Under the pieces are notes generated by a model, which ran no database searches, had not been told where the DNA came from, and worked only from the letters and a program-made list of their open reading frames with translations. The translations under genes were made by a program, and so were the position numbers. DNA of 64,000 nucleotides. Origin: Stramonita haemastoma (taxonomy: Eukaryota; Mollusca; Gastropoda; Neogastropoda; Muricidae). Location: assembly GCA_030674155.1 (NCBI GenBank), contig CM060318.1:68295697-68359696 (forward strand). The letters are read 5' to 3'. This document shows, in pieces, positions 30,127 to 41,494 of the stretch. Positions within the stretch are counted from its first letter, which is position 1; the number at the start of each line of letters is the position of its first letter.

Positions 30127-31422
30127 TCACACTCACTCAGTCCCATGTCCCAAAGGACGTAGGGGGGACATGAGAGAAGACGCAACAGCGATCTTTTTCC
30201 ATGCTTCACGATCCTGTGTGGCTAGTAGGAGATGTTGCAGGGGTTGGGCGGTCCAGTCTTTGATGTTGTCAACCCATGATTTCTTTTGGCGGCCTCTTCT
30301 TCTCTTGCCCTCGACTGTTCCTTGCAGGATGGTTTTTGCTAGGGTGTTGTGTCTTGTGGTGTGACCAAACCACATCAGCTTTCTCCTCTTTATGGTGGAG
30401 AGCAAAGGCTCTTGGGGGCCCACGCGCTTTTTGATTTCTTCTTTCACATAGTTATTGGTCTTGTGTTTTTTGTATGATATTTGAGGAGTCTTCTGTGGCA
30501 CTTGTTCTCGAATGCTTGGATTCTTCTCTCTAACTCTGCTGTCAGAGTCCATGATTCACAGCCATATAGGAGGATTGATATCACGAGGGATTTGTAAAGG
30601 TGGTATTTGGTGCAGAAGCTGATGTTGTTGCTTCTGATAATCCTCTGGAGTCTGACTAGAGCAGATGTTGCTGTTGCAATGCAAGCTTTCACTTCATTGT
30701 TTGATGTGCCATCTTTTGTTAGGATGGAGCCTAAGTATTTGAATTGGCTCACCTCTTCTAGTATTTCTCTATTCATCTTTATTTCCGTGATGTCATTACT
30801 CGCGCTGTTGACCATGATCTTTGATTTCTCTGTACTGACCTCCATGCCGTATGCGCTCGCTCGATCTGTTAAATTGTCTGTGAGGATTTGCAGTTCTTGT
30901 TTGCTGCTGCCCATGAGGTCAATGTCATCTGCAAATCTGAGGTTGCAAAGGGGTCTTCCACCAATGGAGATGGAAGTGTGGTGGTTTTGCAGTGTCTCTG
31001 TCATGATGTTTTCGAGGAAGAGGTTGAAGAGTACAGGTGAGAGAAGGCAGCCCTGGCGAACCCCAACGGTCGTCTTGAAGAACTCGCCCACGTGATTGTT
31101 TATGAAGACTGCACTTCTTGCGTTCTCGTACAGAGCCTTGATGACTTCAATTAGGCAGCTGTCAATGTTGAAGTGCCTGAGTACTTGCCAGAGGCCGTCA
31201 TGCCATACCCTGTCAAAGGCCTTTTTGAAATCTATGAAATTGTGGTACAAGTCTTTTTGGTGTTGGAGATGCTTCTCTATCAGAATTCTCAGATTGAAAA
31301 TTTGTTCCATTGTGCTGTGTTTTGGTCTAAAGCCCGCTTGTTCTTCTGCCAGAGTTTTTCCGATTGGTTTTTCAGTCTGTTGAGGACTACCTGCAGCATG
31401 ATCTTGCTAGGATGACTGCTTG
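30127..31422 (-). mobile_element. LINE-R, 5'-truncated copy nested in LINE-E
   Basis: A 1.3-kb minus-strand insertion. Its frame 31310-30444 holds RT motifs: FIDFKKAFDRVWHDGLWQVL, VGVRQGCLLSPVLFNLFLEN, LCNLRFADDIDLMGSSKQEL (catalytic ADD) and FKYLGSILTKDGT, followed by ILLYGCESWTLTAELERRIQ. A slip near 30.5 kb leads into KRRKLMWFGHTTRHNTLAKT and GKRRRGRQKKSWVDNIKDWT. This is the RTE-like end also seen at 13.6-14.27 kb. The 3' end, to the left, is a short GAGTGA-type repeat. ATCTGCTTTCAC flanks it at 30115-30126 and 31423-31434, a 12-bp target-site duplication. It is truncated before the endonuclease and broken by one frame slip near the end, so relatively young. Confidence 0.88.
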
Positions 31423-31530
31423 ATCTGCTTTCACACTTTACATTAAATAACTTGTTCCACCCAAATCAGAGCATAGGATGATCTGCTTTCACACTTTACA
31501 TTAAATAACTTGTTCCACCCAAATCAGAGC
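31421..31530 (+). repeat. 58-bp tandem duplication at the insertion's 5' junction
   Basis: A 52-base segment (31421-31472) of LINE-E ORF2 is repeated exactly at 31479-31530. Both copies are preceded by an AGGATGA word. The first copy contains the right target-site duplicate of the nested LINE-R. Confidence 0.9.
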
Positions 31531-32720
31531 GGATTTAGAGAAAATCATTCATGCCATACAGCTCTCAGTAACTTTCTAGAACAGTGGCACTTAAATGTAA
31601 ACAATGATCTTTTAACAGGAATAGTCTTTGTGGACTTTGCCAAAGCCTTCGACACCATTGATCACAATCTTCTGTTAAGGAAACTTACAATCTATGGCTT
31701 AGCCCCCAAAGCACTTAAACTACTAACGTCTTTCCTTACTAATAGAAGAAAAGCAGTCCTTCAAGATTCTTTAGTATCTTCACTAATGCCTTAAAGATTT
31801 GGTGTTCCCCAAGGATCTGTATTAGGCCCAATACTGTTTACAATATATATCAATGATCTTCCTTTACCTCTTTCTTCTTGCTGTGAACTTTTTGCTGATG
31901 ATACAACCTTGCATAGTTCAGGAAAAGATGTGAAAACGGTATGCACAGATCTACAAAAAGACATTGATAGACTTGTAACATGGACGGGCTCAAATCATAT
32001 GGCCCTACATCCAAATAAATCAAAATTGATGTTAGTTACAACACGTCAGAAACGTCAGAACATTAAAGCTAAAATATGTGACTTAAATATATTAAAAGTT
32101 TTGTAATGATGTATTAGAAGAAGTAAATTCACACAGACTTCTTGGGCTTAATAGTGATAATAACCTATCACGGTCAAGTCATGTCTATATTTTGTCCAAG
32201 AAAATAGCTAAAAAAGGTTTCCAACTCAATAGAATTAAGCATTTTCTTGACCAGCACACCAGAAAATTATTTTTTTATGCATACATCCAACCTGACATTG
32301 ACTATGCATCAACTTGTTGGGACTTGGCTAGTAAGAATTGCTTAAAACCCTTGGAAAGTGTATACAGACATTCACTAAAGCTAATACTTCTCAGATCTTC
32401 TTCCTTAGAAATAAGTCATTACAAAGAGCTTAATATTCTCCCTTTTGGTATGAGATGTCGTTACAATAAAGGCATACTTATGTATAAAATTATGAGCAAC
32501 CTTTCCCGGCATTACCTTTGTGACAGATTTACAGTAAAAAGCATTCGAGATAAAATTATCCTTGTTACTCCTCGACCTAGAACTGATTTTTTTTATGACA
32601 TCTCTTGTATACTCAGGTAGCAGATTATGGAATGAAATACCTTCCTCCATCAAAAATAAATGCACTTTGACATCATTCAAAAGGGAGTACCACAGATATC
32701 TTTTGGAAATGTTATAAATA
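31531..32720 (+). pseudogene. LINE-E ORF2, reverse-transcriptase core and C-terminus
   Basis: Resumes after the insertion with QSGFRENHSCHTALSNFLEQ, VFVDFAKAFDTIDHNLLLRK, a stop at 31792, GVPQGSVLGPILFTIYINDL, CELFADDTTLHSSGKD (the catalytic ADD) and HMALHPNKSKLMLVTTRQK. After further slips come AYIQPDIDYASTCWDLASKN and TPRPRTDFFYDI, then SRLWNEIPSSIKNKCTLTSF and HRYLLEML before TAA at about 32716. Catalytic residues are still visible, but several stops and indels inactivate it. The motif set and the DYAS and LWN C-terminal blocks point to the CR1/L2 group. Confidence 0.85.
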
Positions 32721-32871
32721 ATTTTCATGCCAAGTGTGGTATGAATATTTGATATATGTAAATATAAACTTTTTGTTGTTGTTACTATATTCAATTTAAG
32801 TATGTTCCCATTTTGAGTATGCTATATTGTGCTTTGGGATGACAATGATCTTTGTGCTATGTTGTTGTTTT

Positions 32872-32877
<6 letters not shown>

Positions 32878-32940
<63 letters not shown>

Positions 32941-32957
32941 GTGTGTGTGTGTGTTGT

Positions 32958-33002
<45 letters not shown>

Positions 33003-33010
33003 AGTGTTAA

Positions 33011-33083
<73 letters not shown>

Positions 33084-33244
33084 GGTGTATTTGATTATGT
33101 GTGTGTGTTTTTGTGTTCACTAATATTTATTGTGTATGGGTTAATGTGTGTGTATGTGTATGTGTGCGCCCGTGCCCGTGTGTGTGTGTGTGCGGGTGTG
33201 TGTGTGTGTGAACACAGTTTCCAGGTGCACTTTAAACATTTGTA

Positions 33245-33300
<56 letters not shown>
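32878..33300 (+). repeat. (GT)n and (CT)n tracts in the LINE-E 3' UTR
   Basis: Interrupted (TG)n from 32876 to 33080, smaller patches to 33208, and (CT)n at 33247-33298. All lie between the ORF2 stop and the recognised 3' terminus near 34.06 kb. Confidence 0.93.
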
Positions 33301-33965
33301 GTTTTGGTAGGTAGAAGATTTTTGGGAGATAATATTAGGTAGGACATTTTGTAACAGTTGTGTGTTCGTGATTTTGCCTATCTATGACTTTGTGTTTGAG
33401 GTTGGGCCATTTTTTTGTCCTGGTGGCTGAATCCAGCTCATACGATTTTGTAGAATTTGTATTGTCCAGCTATTAATTTGCGTCTGTATGAAGATATGTG
33501 AGTAATAATGATACGCTTTGGAATGTATACGCCATGGATCTAATGTGTATTTTGATGATTATGATATGAGCATATCACATTGTATAGAAGAGAATGTGCA
33601 TGTGTATGGATATGTATTTAGGATGATTTGTTTGTGCGTGCACGGGCGTATGTGTGCGTGCATGTGTGTGTGTGTTTGTTTGTTTGTTTGTTTGTTTGTG
33701 TGTGTATGTGTGTGAGTGTGTGTGTGTGTGTGTGTATCTGATTTTGACTTTGGGGGAAAATTGTTTGTTTACGAGAGGGGGTGTTAGGGAGGGTAATTGT
33801 TCGTGTTTGATTGGTCTTGTTTATTCGTTTGATTGGTTCCCTTTGTTATGTTTTTCATGGATTTCCTGATTTATCAATTATTGAATGGCAATATGAATGA
33901 TTGAGTTGCTTAGTATCTTACATTCATTTCTTTATTAATTCATTAATTGATTTTTTTTTCATTTT
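33300..33965. other. 3' UTR-like sequence, no gene
   Basis: Contains short (TG)n and (TTTG)n patches at 33662-33735. No coding signal. It could be LINE-E 3' UTR or a separate insertion before the terminal block at 33.97 kb. Confidence 0.4.
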
Positions 33966-34060
33966 GTTTCCATGAGGGCCTGGTGTAAAGAAGCCTCTGG
34001 CTTACCCCCAATTACCCTCATTAAAATTTTCGAGTTCAGTTCGAGTTCGAGTTCGAGTTG

Positions 34061-34740
<680 letters not shown>

Positions 34741-34980
34741 ATTATATATTTAAAATTAAACTACATTTGTACTTTAGTAGGTAAGTAATGTTGAGGTTTT
34801 TTATCAATCCACATGTAGGCCCTATTAATCCCCTGAAATTCCATCTTCCAGACATAACAACTACGCCCCCCTCCCCTGATATTCACACACCCTTCCCCTT
34901 TGTCTTTCTCTGTCTCTGTCTCTTCTCTCTCTCATTCCCATCTAATATCACAATTTGTGAAAAGACGTTACAGGAAATTG

Positions 34981-34982
<2 letters not shown>

Positions 34983-35034
<52 letters not shown>

Positions 35035-35058
35035 ACACACACACACACACAACACACA
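34983..35058 (+). repeat. (CA)n microsatellite
   Basis: About 25 CA units, then interrupted CA patches to 35058. Confidence 0.95.
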
Positions 35059-35154
35059 ATTCCGTGTCTGATATATCTATTTATTTAGTGGAAGGACATT
35101 AAACTGAAGAACAATAATACACACACAGAGGGCCTGTGTTGTGCTACATATATC

Positions 35155-35258
35155 CTTGATATTATATTTACATGTTTACTGTTTTTATGTATGGCTCCTA
35201 ATCCGCAGGAATTTCTGTTTTTGAGATAATAAAGTATTTTGATTTCAATTGAAGAGCC
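35155..35258 (+). mobile_element. LINE 3' end related to 12180-12298
   Basis: TTTACTGTTTTTATGTATGG, a variable spacer, TTTCTGTTTTTGAGATAATA, AAGTATTTTGATTTCAATTG: the same block order as at 12.18 kb, in the same orientation. The tail is a short ATTGA-like repeat directly joined to a SINE-A head. Confidence 0.65.
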
Positions 35259-35350
35259 TAGACTAGCCTAGTGGTTAGAGTGATAAGCTGATGATCTGCT
35301 GACCCAGGTTCGAATTTCGTTCAAGGGAATTTTTCCTCTGCAGTTAACAT

Positions 35351-35353
<3 letters not shown>
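35259..35353 (+). mobile_element. SINE-A head (tRNA-like part only)
   Basis: A perfect A box TAGCCTAGTGG (35264-35274) and a near-perfect B box GGTTCGAATTT (35307-35317), then CAGTTAACATCAGTG running into (TG)n. The body is missing; the break is at the point where other copies read CAGTGCTGAC. Confidence 0.8.

Positions 35354-35417
<64 letters not shown>
35352..35417 (+). repeat. (GT)n microsatellite
   Basis: About 32 GT units starting from CAGTG of the SINE-A body, followed by GTGGGTGTGGGTG variants. Confidence 0.96.
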
Positions 35418-35419
<2 letters not shown>

Positions 35420-36170
35420 TGGGTGTGGGTGTGGGTGTGTGGTGCCTGAGTGTCAATAGTGTGTATATGAGTCATGGCAGCAGTAACTATCAGACAGAGG
35501 AGAGAGAAAGAAATAAAATATAATAGTAAAGAACATGACAATAAAAACCACATAAACAACTCAAATAAAGCAAAATCACCTACTTAACCCCAAATATTAC
35601 CTCAGTAAAGGTCTATGCTATTCCTGACTTAGACATGATATAATACATTTTGCTATGATACTTATTTTAGTATATGGAAACTCAGTGAAAGCCTGAGATA
35701 GGGAAACATGTCATTCATAATTAATTTGGCAGCATAATACTGTGCACAATGACCATTTGGGCAACACCAGAAAGTATTCAGCATCATACATTCAGCAACA
35801 ATGCCACTTGTTCACACATGATGAACACACCAAAGAACGGCCAATTTTGCTGTTTGTGCATCTATATCAACATCTGTACCTCTTCCAGCCCAATCTTGGT
35901 CTGTTACCGTCATTTTGTGTTTATCTGTGTCTTTTCTTGCTTGTAAGTGTGTCAGTTTTGTCAGTTTTTCCACAAATATCTACACTACCTTCCACCATGT
36001 TGTTTTATCTCTGCCACCATTGTTGCTCAAAGAAATTGCACTTAAAACAAAGGGTTTTTTTTTTAGCAATAGCTACCTCTGTTCTGTTTTAGGGGGTTTA
36101 TATATGCTTATGAATAACACTAGACAGATAAGCCTTTACGTTTTTGGAGAGTAGAGACAATGTAAATTAT
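35420..36170. other. no recognisable gene
   Basis: Frames at 35742-36092 and 35915-36154 are open but resemble nothing I know and lack flanking splice signals. Confidence 0.4.
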
Positions 36171-36189
36171 GATACAAATAACAAAAAGA

Positions 36190-36300
36190 CATTACACAAC
36201 TGCATACACACGGGGACTGGATGAATAAAAGCATATGAATGCTTATTCCATTATCCTTGATATAAAAGACTAAATAATGATAATAATAAAAAAAAGAATA
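36190..36300 (+). mobile_element. SINE-A 3' fragment
   Basis: ACAACTGCATACACACGGGG, ACTGGATGAATAAAAGCATA, TTATTCCATTATCCTTGATA, then an A/T-rich (AATAATA) tail. It lies directly beside a Rex1-like fragment of opposite sense. Confidence 0.85.
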
Positions 36301-36309
36301 AATAAAAAT

Positions 36310-36640
36310 AAAAAGTAATTTGACTGCTAAAAGATGGGGCTGGATGGTATTGAAGGCAAAGGAGAAATCAATGAAGAGTATACGAACAAAAGAGCCAGGG
36401 TTTTCCAGATAAGAGTAGGTATTGTGCAACAAAGTTAGAGTAGCATCGTTTGTGCTCCTGTTTGCTTTGTATACAAACAGGAAAGGATCTAGGTTAGAGG
36501 AAGTACACAGAAGAATGCGTTTTAGGATAATACCTTCGAAACATTTTAGAACTATTGGGGTAAGAGCAACAGTCCCTGACATTTAGAGACTTTTGGTTGT
36601 TGTTTTTGGGAACAGGATAAATGATTGATTTCTTTCAGGG
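36310..36640 (-). pseudogene. Rex1/Babar-like LINE reverse-transcriptase fragment
   Basis: Minus-strand frame: VALTPIVLKCFEGIILKRIL, LDPFLFVYKANRSTNDATLT, SYLENPGSFVRILFIDFSFA followed by FNTIQPHLLAVKL. The order RPVALT...LDPLQFAY...STVRVMFFDFSSAFNTI is characteristic of Rex1-type RTs. Upstream of it, a shifted frame gives PVPKNNN. Only RT motifs 1-3 remain; the SINE-A fragment starts where motif 4 would continue. Confidence 0.8.
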
Positions 36641-36644
36641 ACTG

Positions 36645-37800
36645 GTTACAGAACATGCCTTTAAAGATAAAGAGAATAAAACACTAGAAACATTACACAA
36701 CTGCTTAGCACATGCCTTCAACTATCGTCCTCCAACACTATCCATACCCACAGCTTTTTCACATGATATATCTGAAACGGCACATTTAACATCTTTAGCA
36801 TTAACAGTGAAGTTATTGGTACTTAGGTTTATGCAACATTGTTGTTGTTGTCTTTTATCACTACAGATACCTGTTCACTTCCGGAAAGAACACAAGAAAT
36901 TTGCCACCAAAATAGGTTGCATCAACCCTAACAATGTATAACCATGTCTAATTCATTTTCATTATTACAGTCTTTTGTGTACTTTTGTTTTGCTCTTCCT
37001 CTTTATACTTGTCATTCACCTATTGATATGCATGCTTTTTGTTTTTCTATAGATCAAGAGAGTCAATGGGAATAAAGTTACTATTGTGAATTGTTGAATT
37101 GCTTGATGAGCAGTTTTCAATTTTAAGATTTTTTTGTTAAAAAAAAAATCGGATTTTGATAAATGAAATCATTTTGGGCATTTTCCAATTTTTTCTGTAA
37201 CAAATATGGAAAACTATAGAGGGTTCACAGTTCTTTATTTGCAACATGGTTAAGCTGATAAATGAATCCAATTGAACTACATAAAATTAATAGTTATCAA
37301 GGCACTATTTGAAAGTTGCAAGATAGGTCAATATGCTTGATATGAGATTATCTTAAATCATGCAGTACTGTGGTTCCATATACAGTTGGTATCTCTGATT
37401 TGATTAAAAAAAGTTAACTGTAAAAATGTCAATGAATTATGAGGTATTGACTTGCTCTTTATCATTTTTGGGAGGGGGGGGTAGGGTTAAGGTCTGTTGG
37501 TATTAAAGTGGATATGAGTATATCTTTTGAAGACCTCTTTGCTATGGGAGCACTTCTATCGGATGGTAGCATGGTCCAGGGCACACTTCCAGAGTAGGAA
37601 AGGCTTGATTTGAATAGATCAATTCTTTGTATGGGTCTCTAAAGTTTTGTTGAATCTCGGGCATTCAAGTGGAACATTGATTTCAATGTTGTTGAAGCAC
37701 ACCCATATATGCTTTTGTTTATTAATATTGCCTTATCTGTAGCAAGCATTTCTCTTAATGGAAGGACTCCTCGTTTTGTGTAGTCAGATTCAACTAAACA
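36645..37800. other. no recognisable gene
   Basis: A frame at 36621-36941 is open but not recognised. The rest is AT-rich without repeats that I could match elsewhere in this window. Confidence 0.4.
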
Positions 37801-37807
37801 TGAGTAC

Positions 37808-37892
<85 letters not shown>
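37808..37892 (+). repeat. (GT)n microsatellite
   Basis: About 41 GT units. Confidence 0.97.
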
Positions 37893-38075
37893 GTGTGTGT
37901 GGTTGTTGTTTAAACTTCTCTGAATTACTTACCTGCCACTGTTATGTATGTAGCCAATGCATACAGGCGTGCACATACATGCATATGTACCCATAAAATA
38001 AGTATGTCTTATTTTTTTTGGCTTTATTGATTTTTTGAATTGCTTGTAAATTCACATGCCTTTTCTACCAATTGT

Positions 38076-38243
38076 GGAGGGGGGGAGGGGGACGGGTGGG
38101 TGTGGATGGTGTGTATGGGTAGGGGGGGGGGGGGGAGCGTGTGTGCATGTGTGAGTCTGGGGGCGGATGGGTGTGGATTGTATGGGGAGGGGGTGGGGTG
38201 TGGTGTGTGTGTGTGTGTGTGTGTGGTGTGTGTGTGTGTGTGT

Positions 38244-38292
<49 letters not shown>

Positions 38293-38312
38293 ATGCATGT
38301 ATATGTGCGGGT
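38076..38312 (+). repeat. G-rich and (GT)n low-complexity tract
   Basis: G-runs at 38078-38136 (potential G-quadruplexes), then interrupted (GT)n at 38200-38291. Long proline-threonine-histidine frames on the minus strand are artefacts. Confidence 0.93.
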
Positions 38313-38544
38313 GCGAACGCGTGTGTATAATGTGTAAATAATGGTGATCATATGTCTTTTCTAGTCAATGGTTTTTAAGAACATTGTATCTAAACATTGG
38401 TGTGTGTGTATGCGTGTTTGCATGTGTGTGCGAGTGCGCGCGCCTAGAGTGTGAGTGTTTGTGACATTTTTATTTAAAGTTATATAATGTTTGAACAAAT
38501 ATGAAATGTAGCTACTTCGTGTGTTTGATTATGATTTGTATCAA

Positions 38545-38625
38545 TATGCCTGTCAGTATTGTAAGTGCCCTTCAGGGATGATTAAAGTGTTTTGACTTGA
38601 CTTGACTTGACTTCTTTAAGTGAGC
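38545..38625 (+). mobile_element. retroelement 3' end with (CTTGA)n tail
   Basis: GTAAGTGCCCTTCAGGGATG, ATTAAAGTGTTTTGACTTGA followed by two or three more CTTGA units. A pentameric tail after an ATTAAAGT word is typical of L2/CR1-type 3' ends; the upstream (GT)n may belong to it. Confidence 0.55.
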
Positions 38626-38939
38626 TGCCTTGAGAGCTGGTTTACAGTTACTAATAAGAGGCTTTACCGTATTTGCACTGGCAGTGTTAAAGGGTGTAGA
38701 GTAATAAATAATTGATGACAAAATATACGCATGTGGACACAGTGCTGCTTTGTTTGCTTACATGTGCTGTTCATGATACATTAGTGTCTATTGTAATACC
38801 TAAAGTATTACAATTGTCCACTTCTTCAATTAGGGTTTTTCAATAAAGGGGGAAGTTGAGTCATCAGATTTGGTCTTTTTTGTCTTGTATTGATAAGCAG
38901 GAGTTTTTTTTATGGATTGAGAGAAATATGTGGCGCTCC

Positions 38940-39351
38940 ACCACGAAATGAGTCGCTTAGCACATTATCCAATTTTGCGCTAGGAGCCTTTAAAGGCAGG
39001 TGGGGGTCAAGCTGTCAATTTTGAGATTTTGATTGATTATTAAACTATATCTGTTTATTTATCTTATAATGAAATATCAAGGCACAATTTTTATTCCTTT
39101 TGCTTTTAAATGTGTTTTGAAAATACCAAAGCACTCATTCTGACAACCTGTTACTAAAATAAACTTGCCCGTTTCTCATTTTGTCACATCCTGCAGTCTA
39201 TCATTTCAATTTGTAATAATGTTGCACAGAATTGTTCGATTTTCAATCTGTTTTTTGTATTTGATAGCCACTTTATTGCACATTAATAACATGTCAATAA
39301 CTAAAAATTGACTTCATGTGCACTCCGTCTCATTATGTGGTGGAGCGTCAC
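38940..39351. mobile_element. MITE, copy 2 (412 bp)
   Basis: Inverted relative to copy 1 at 16168-16589. Ends are GTGGCGCTCCACCAC and the complement of GTGACGCTCCACCAC. The flanks are ATAT on each side (38936-38939 and 39352-39355). It shares most of its interior with copy 1, including AACATGT.AATAACTAAAA and GATTTTCAATCTGTTTTTTG. It splits the CR1-like relic. Confidence 0.85.
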
Positions 39352-39559
39352 ATATGGTTTTGTTGACACCATTTCTCGAGAGAGTGGATGCTGTTTTGTA
39401 ATGAGTCTGATATTCTGACTATGATGATGTGGCTAGTATGTATTGTTGCATCATCAAAAAAGAAATTGACATGACTCTTTGATATGGAGCAGAAGATCAT
39501 TGACATATATGCAAAATAGAAGTGGGCCTAGTATTGAGCCTTGGTGGACACCATTTTGA

Positions 39560-39658
39560 CCGGTAACGTAAAGACTTGCGCTCTAATTTGTTAAGCACTT
39601 TGATTTGTTTTTTGCAATATATAGCGCTATATAAATTCCATTTATTATCATTAAGACT
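39560..39658 (+). mobile_element. LINE-G 3' tail fragment
   Basis: GTTAAGCACTTTGATTTGTT, TTTTGCAATATATAGCGCTA, TATAAATTCCATTTATTATC. Matches the LINE-G end at 5.6 kb. It interrupts the CR1-like RT between the NPKS and GVHQGS words. Confidence 0.8.
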
Positions 39659-39739
39659 TGGGATTATTGATACACACATATTGTTGTCTGTTTCCAAGAA
39701 AGGATTTTAACAATGGTAAGATGTTATCTCATATACCAT

Positions 39740-40008
39740 ACAATGATTCCACTCTCCCCAGAAGTCCTTCGGATGAGACTTTAAACCGAGGCCCCGTGTG
39801 CGAACGCACGCAGAACATCTTGCGCTCACGTTGAATCCTGTTCCGCTTTTCGTAAGAGTAGGCCATCGTGTGCCGGTGGGAACAGATGACATTTACAAAA
39901 CTGCATACACACGGGGACTGGATGTAAAAAGGCACAAGAGTGCTTATTCTATCATCTTCGATATAAAAGAATAAATCAAAATCAAATCAAATCAAATCAA
40001 ATCAAATG
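39740..40008 (+). mobile_element. SINE-A, 5'-truncated, (ATCAA)n tail
   Basis: Begins at CCACTCTCCCC and contains all downstream SINE-A body blocks with very few changes from the 12997 copy. The tail is AATCAAATCAAATC-type pentamers (39973-40006). The high similarity suggests a young insertion. Confidence 0.9.
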
Positions 40009-40609
40009 ATAGCTTCTTACATAAAAGCTTTTGCAGAATCAACAAAAAGGGAACCACAGAACCTGTTGTCATTGACATTGGTTGGCAAACTTTCAACTAG
40101 GCTCTTGAGAGCAGTGTGACAAGAAAGATTTTTTTCTAAAACCTGATTGGTTCTTGTTTAGAAGGTTGTAAATCTAAAAAATGTTGATAAATGTGTCTAT
40201 GAATGTGTTTTTCCAATGGTTTTGATATTATTGATAAATTTGAAATAGGTCTGAAATTACAATACTTTGAATGGTCTCCACTTTCAAAAGAGAGGAATGG
40301 CTTTGGCAATTTTAAACTGTGTTAGAAAGTATAATTTTTCAATGCATAAGTTATAAATATAAGTTAATGTTTCAGCTATGACAGGAGCTGCTGACTTGAG
40401 AATTTTGCTGTCAATACTATCTGGTCCCCTACTACTAGTTTGTTTCAAGCTATGTAGAGATCGGAACACTTCAGATACAATTATAAAAGGAATTCTTTGT
40501 TTCGATTTTATATTTTTATGAGCAAAAGCTTTTTAACTCTTCTAAAGAGTTTAATTCTGTCTCGTCTTGCTTAAAACTGTTTCAGCCATGGTAGACAGAT
40601 AGAGACAGA

Positions 40610-41150
40610 GACAGAAACAGAGAGCCTTAACATTGAACTATTGACACGACCGTAAAATGCATTACTTTTCAAATTAATAGGATGAATGTGTTTTGTTTTC
40701 TTTTGCTTTGTAAAAGTGATAGAGATGACGATGTTCATTTAGTTCTATACTGTCTACTTCGTAAGGAGCTCAGAGATAACTTTTTGTCATCTGAATGTCA
40801 TGGACAGCCTTGCACTAGCTAGCTTGATTGATGTCCTCTACAAGACAAAACAATATCTGGAACTTGTCCCACTTCCTTCACATAGTTTTCAAGCTGAGAC
40901 AATTTGTAAAGTCACAGTTCGTTGTCATAATTCTCAATTGTGGTTTCCATATTTGTTTGAACGTTTTTGGGTGAATTGTTCACTTAATCCATTCACAATA
41001 CGCTGTGTCGCCTAATGGGTAAATATCTAGTCTGTCTCTAAGTCCTCTCGAAATTTTAGTTCTTTTTTGTGTGTTCATATTCTTGATAATGGAATGAATT
41101 TCCCTTTTTAAATGTAAGGCAGATGTTTCATTTGGTTTCTTTATATATTT
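40610..41150. other. no recognisable gene
   Basis: Frame 40800-41015 is open for 71 codons without resemblance to known families. No splice partner was found. Confidence 0.4.
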
Positions 41151-41152
41151 TT

Positions 41153-41492
41153 ATCTTTTACTTTAAGAATAATGGAATAAGCATTCATGTGCTTTCATAT
41201 ATCCAGTCCGTGTGTGTATGCAGCTTTGTCAATTTTTGTCATCCATTCCCACCGGCACACAATGGCCTACTCTTCCGAAAAGCGGAACGAGTTTTAACGT
41301 GTGCGCAAGATGTTTTGCATGCGTTCGCACACGGAGTGTTTATAGTCTCATACGAAAGGAAGGGGGGGGGGGGGGATGAAGTCGGCACTGGTGTTAACTC
41401 CAGAGGAAAAATCTTCTTGAACGAGATTCGAAGCCGGGTCAGCAGATCACGAGTGCAATGCGCATTTAACCACCAGGCTATCCCGTCCCCTA
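41153..41492 (-). mobile_element. SINE-A, full-length copy (diverged)
   Basis: Complement of the whole unit. The head at the right end has the inverted A box near 41472-41484 (CCACCAGGCTAT) and the inverted B box GATTCGAAGCC (41426-41436, two changes). A G-run of about 14 has been inserted or expanded at 41360-41373. Confidence 0.85.
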
Positions 41493-41494
41493 GT

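Larger units (their letters stand above)
24780..34065 (+). mobile_element. LINE-E: nearly full-length CR1-like non-LTR retrotransposon
   Basis: In order: 5' region with repeated boxes (24.80 kb), ORF1 with SGNH esterase domain (24.88-27.6 kb), a T-rich spacer (27.6-28.4 kb), ORF2 with endonuclease (28.5-29.2 kb) and reverse transcriptase (29.9-32.7 kb), and a 3' UTR with (TG)n and (CT)n tracts. It closes with a CCATGAGGGCCTGG, CCCTCATTAAAATTTTCGAG block ending in GAGTTC-type repeats near 34.06 kb. Without the nested insertion (30127-31422) it is about 8 kb. Frameshifts and stops in both ORFs make this copy inactive. The exact 5' boundary is uncertain. Confidence 0.8.
38640..40600 (-). pseudogene. 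CR1-like LINE RT relic, split by three insertions
   Basis: Read in the minus direction from 40.6 kb: PFIIVSEVFRSLHSLKQTSS, GPDSIDSKILKSAAPVIAET, YIYNLCIEKLYFLTQFKIAK and AIPLF (intact to 40284). Then in shifted frames ISKPLEKHIHRHIYQHFLDL and NQSGFRKK. After the SINE-A comes SFLGNRQQYVCINNPKS; after the LINE-G tail, NGVHQGSILGPLLFCIYVND and a DDATIHTS catalytic block; after the MITE, INTRQKRPNLMTQLPPLL. This is the same group as LINE-E ORF2 but a different, older copy. The order of insertions cannot be dated from here. Confidence 0.75.

Noticed and set aside
30607..31383. Plus-strand frames across the nested insertion (30607-31095, 31096-31383)
   Set aside because: They are the antisense of the LINE-R reverse transcriptase, which has catalytic motifs on the minus strand.
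40800..41015. 71-codon frame as a small gene
   Set aside because: No homology recognised, no splice or promoter context; expected by chance at this length.
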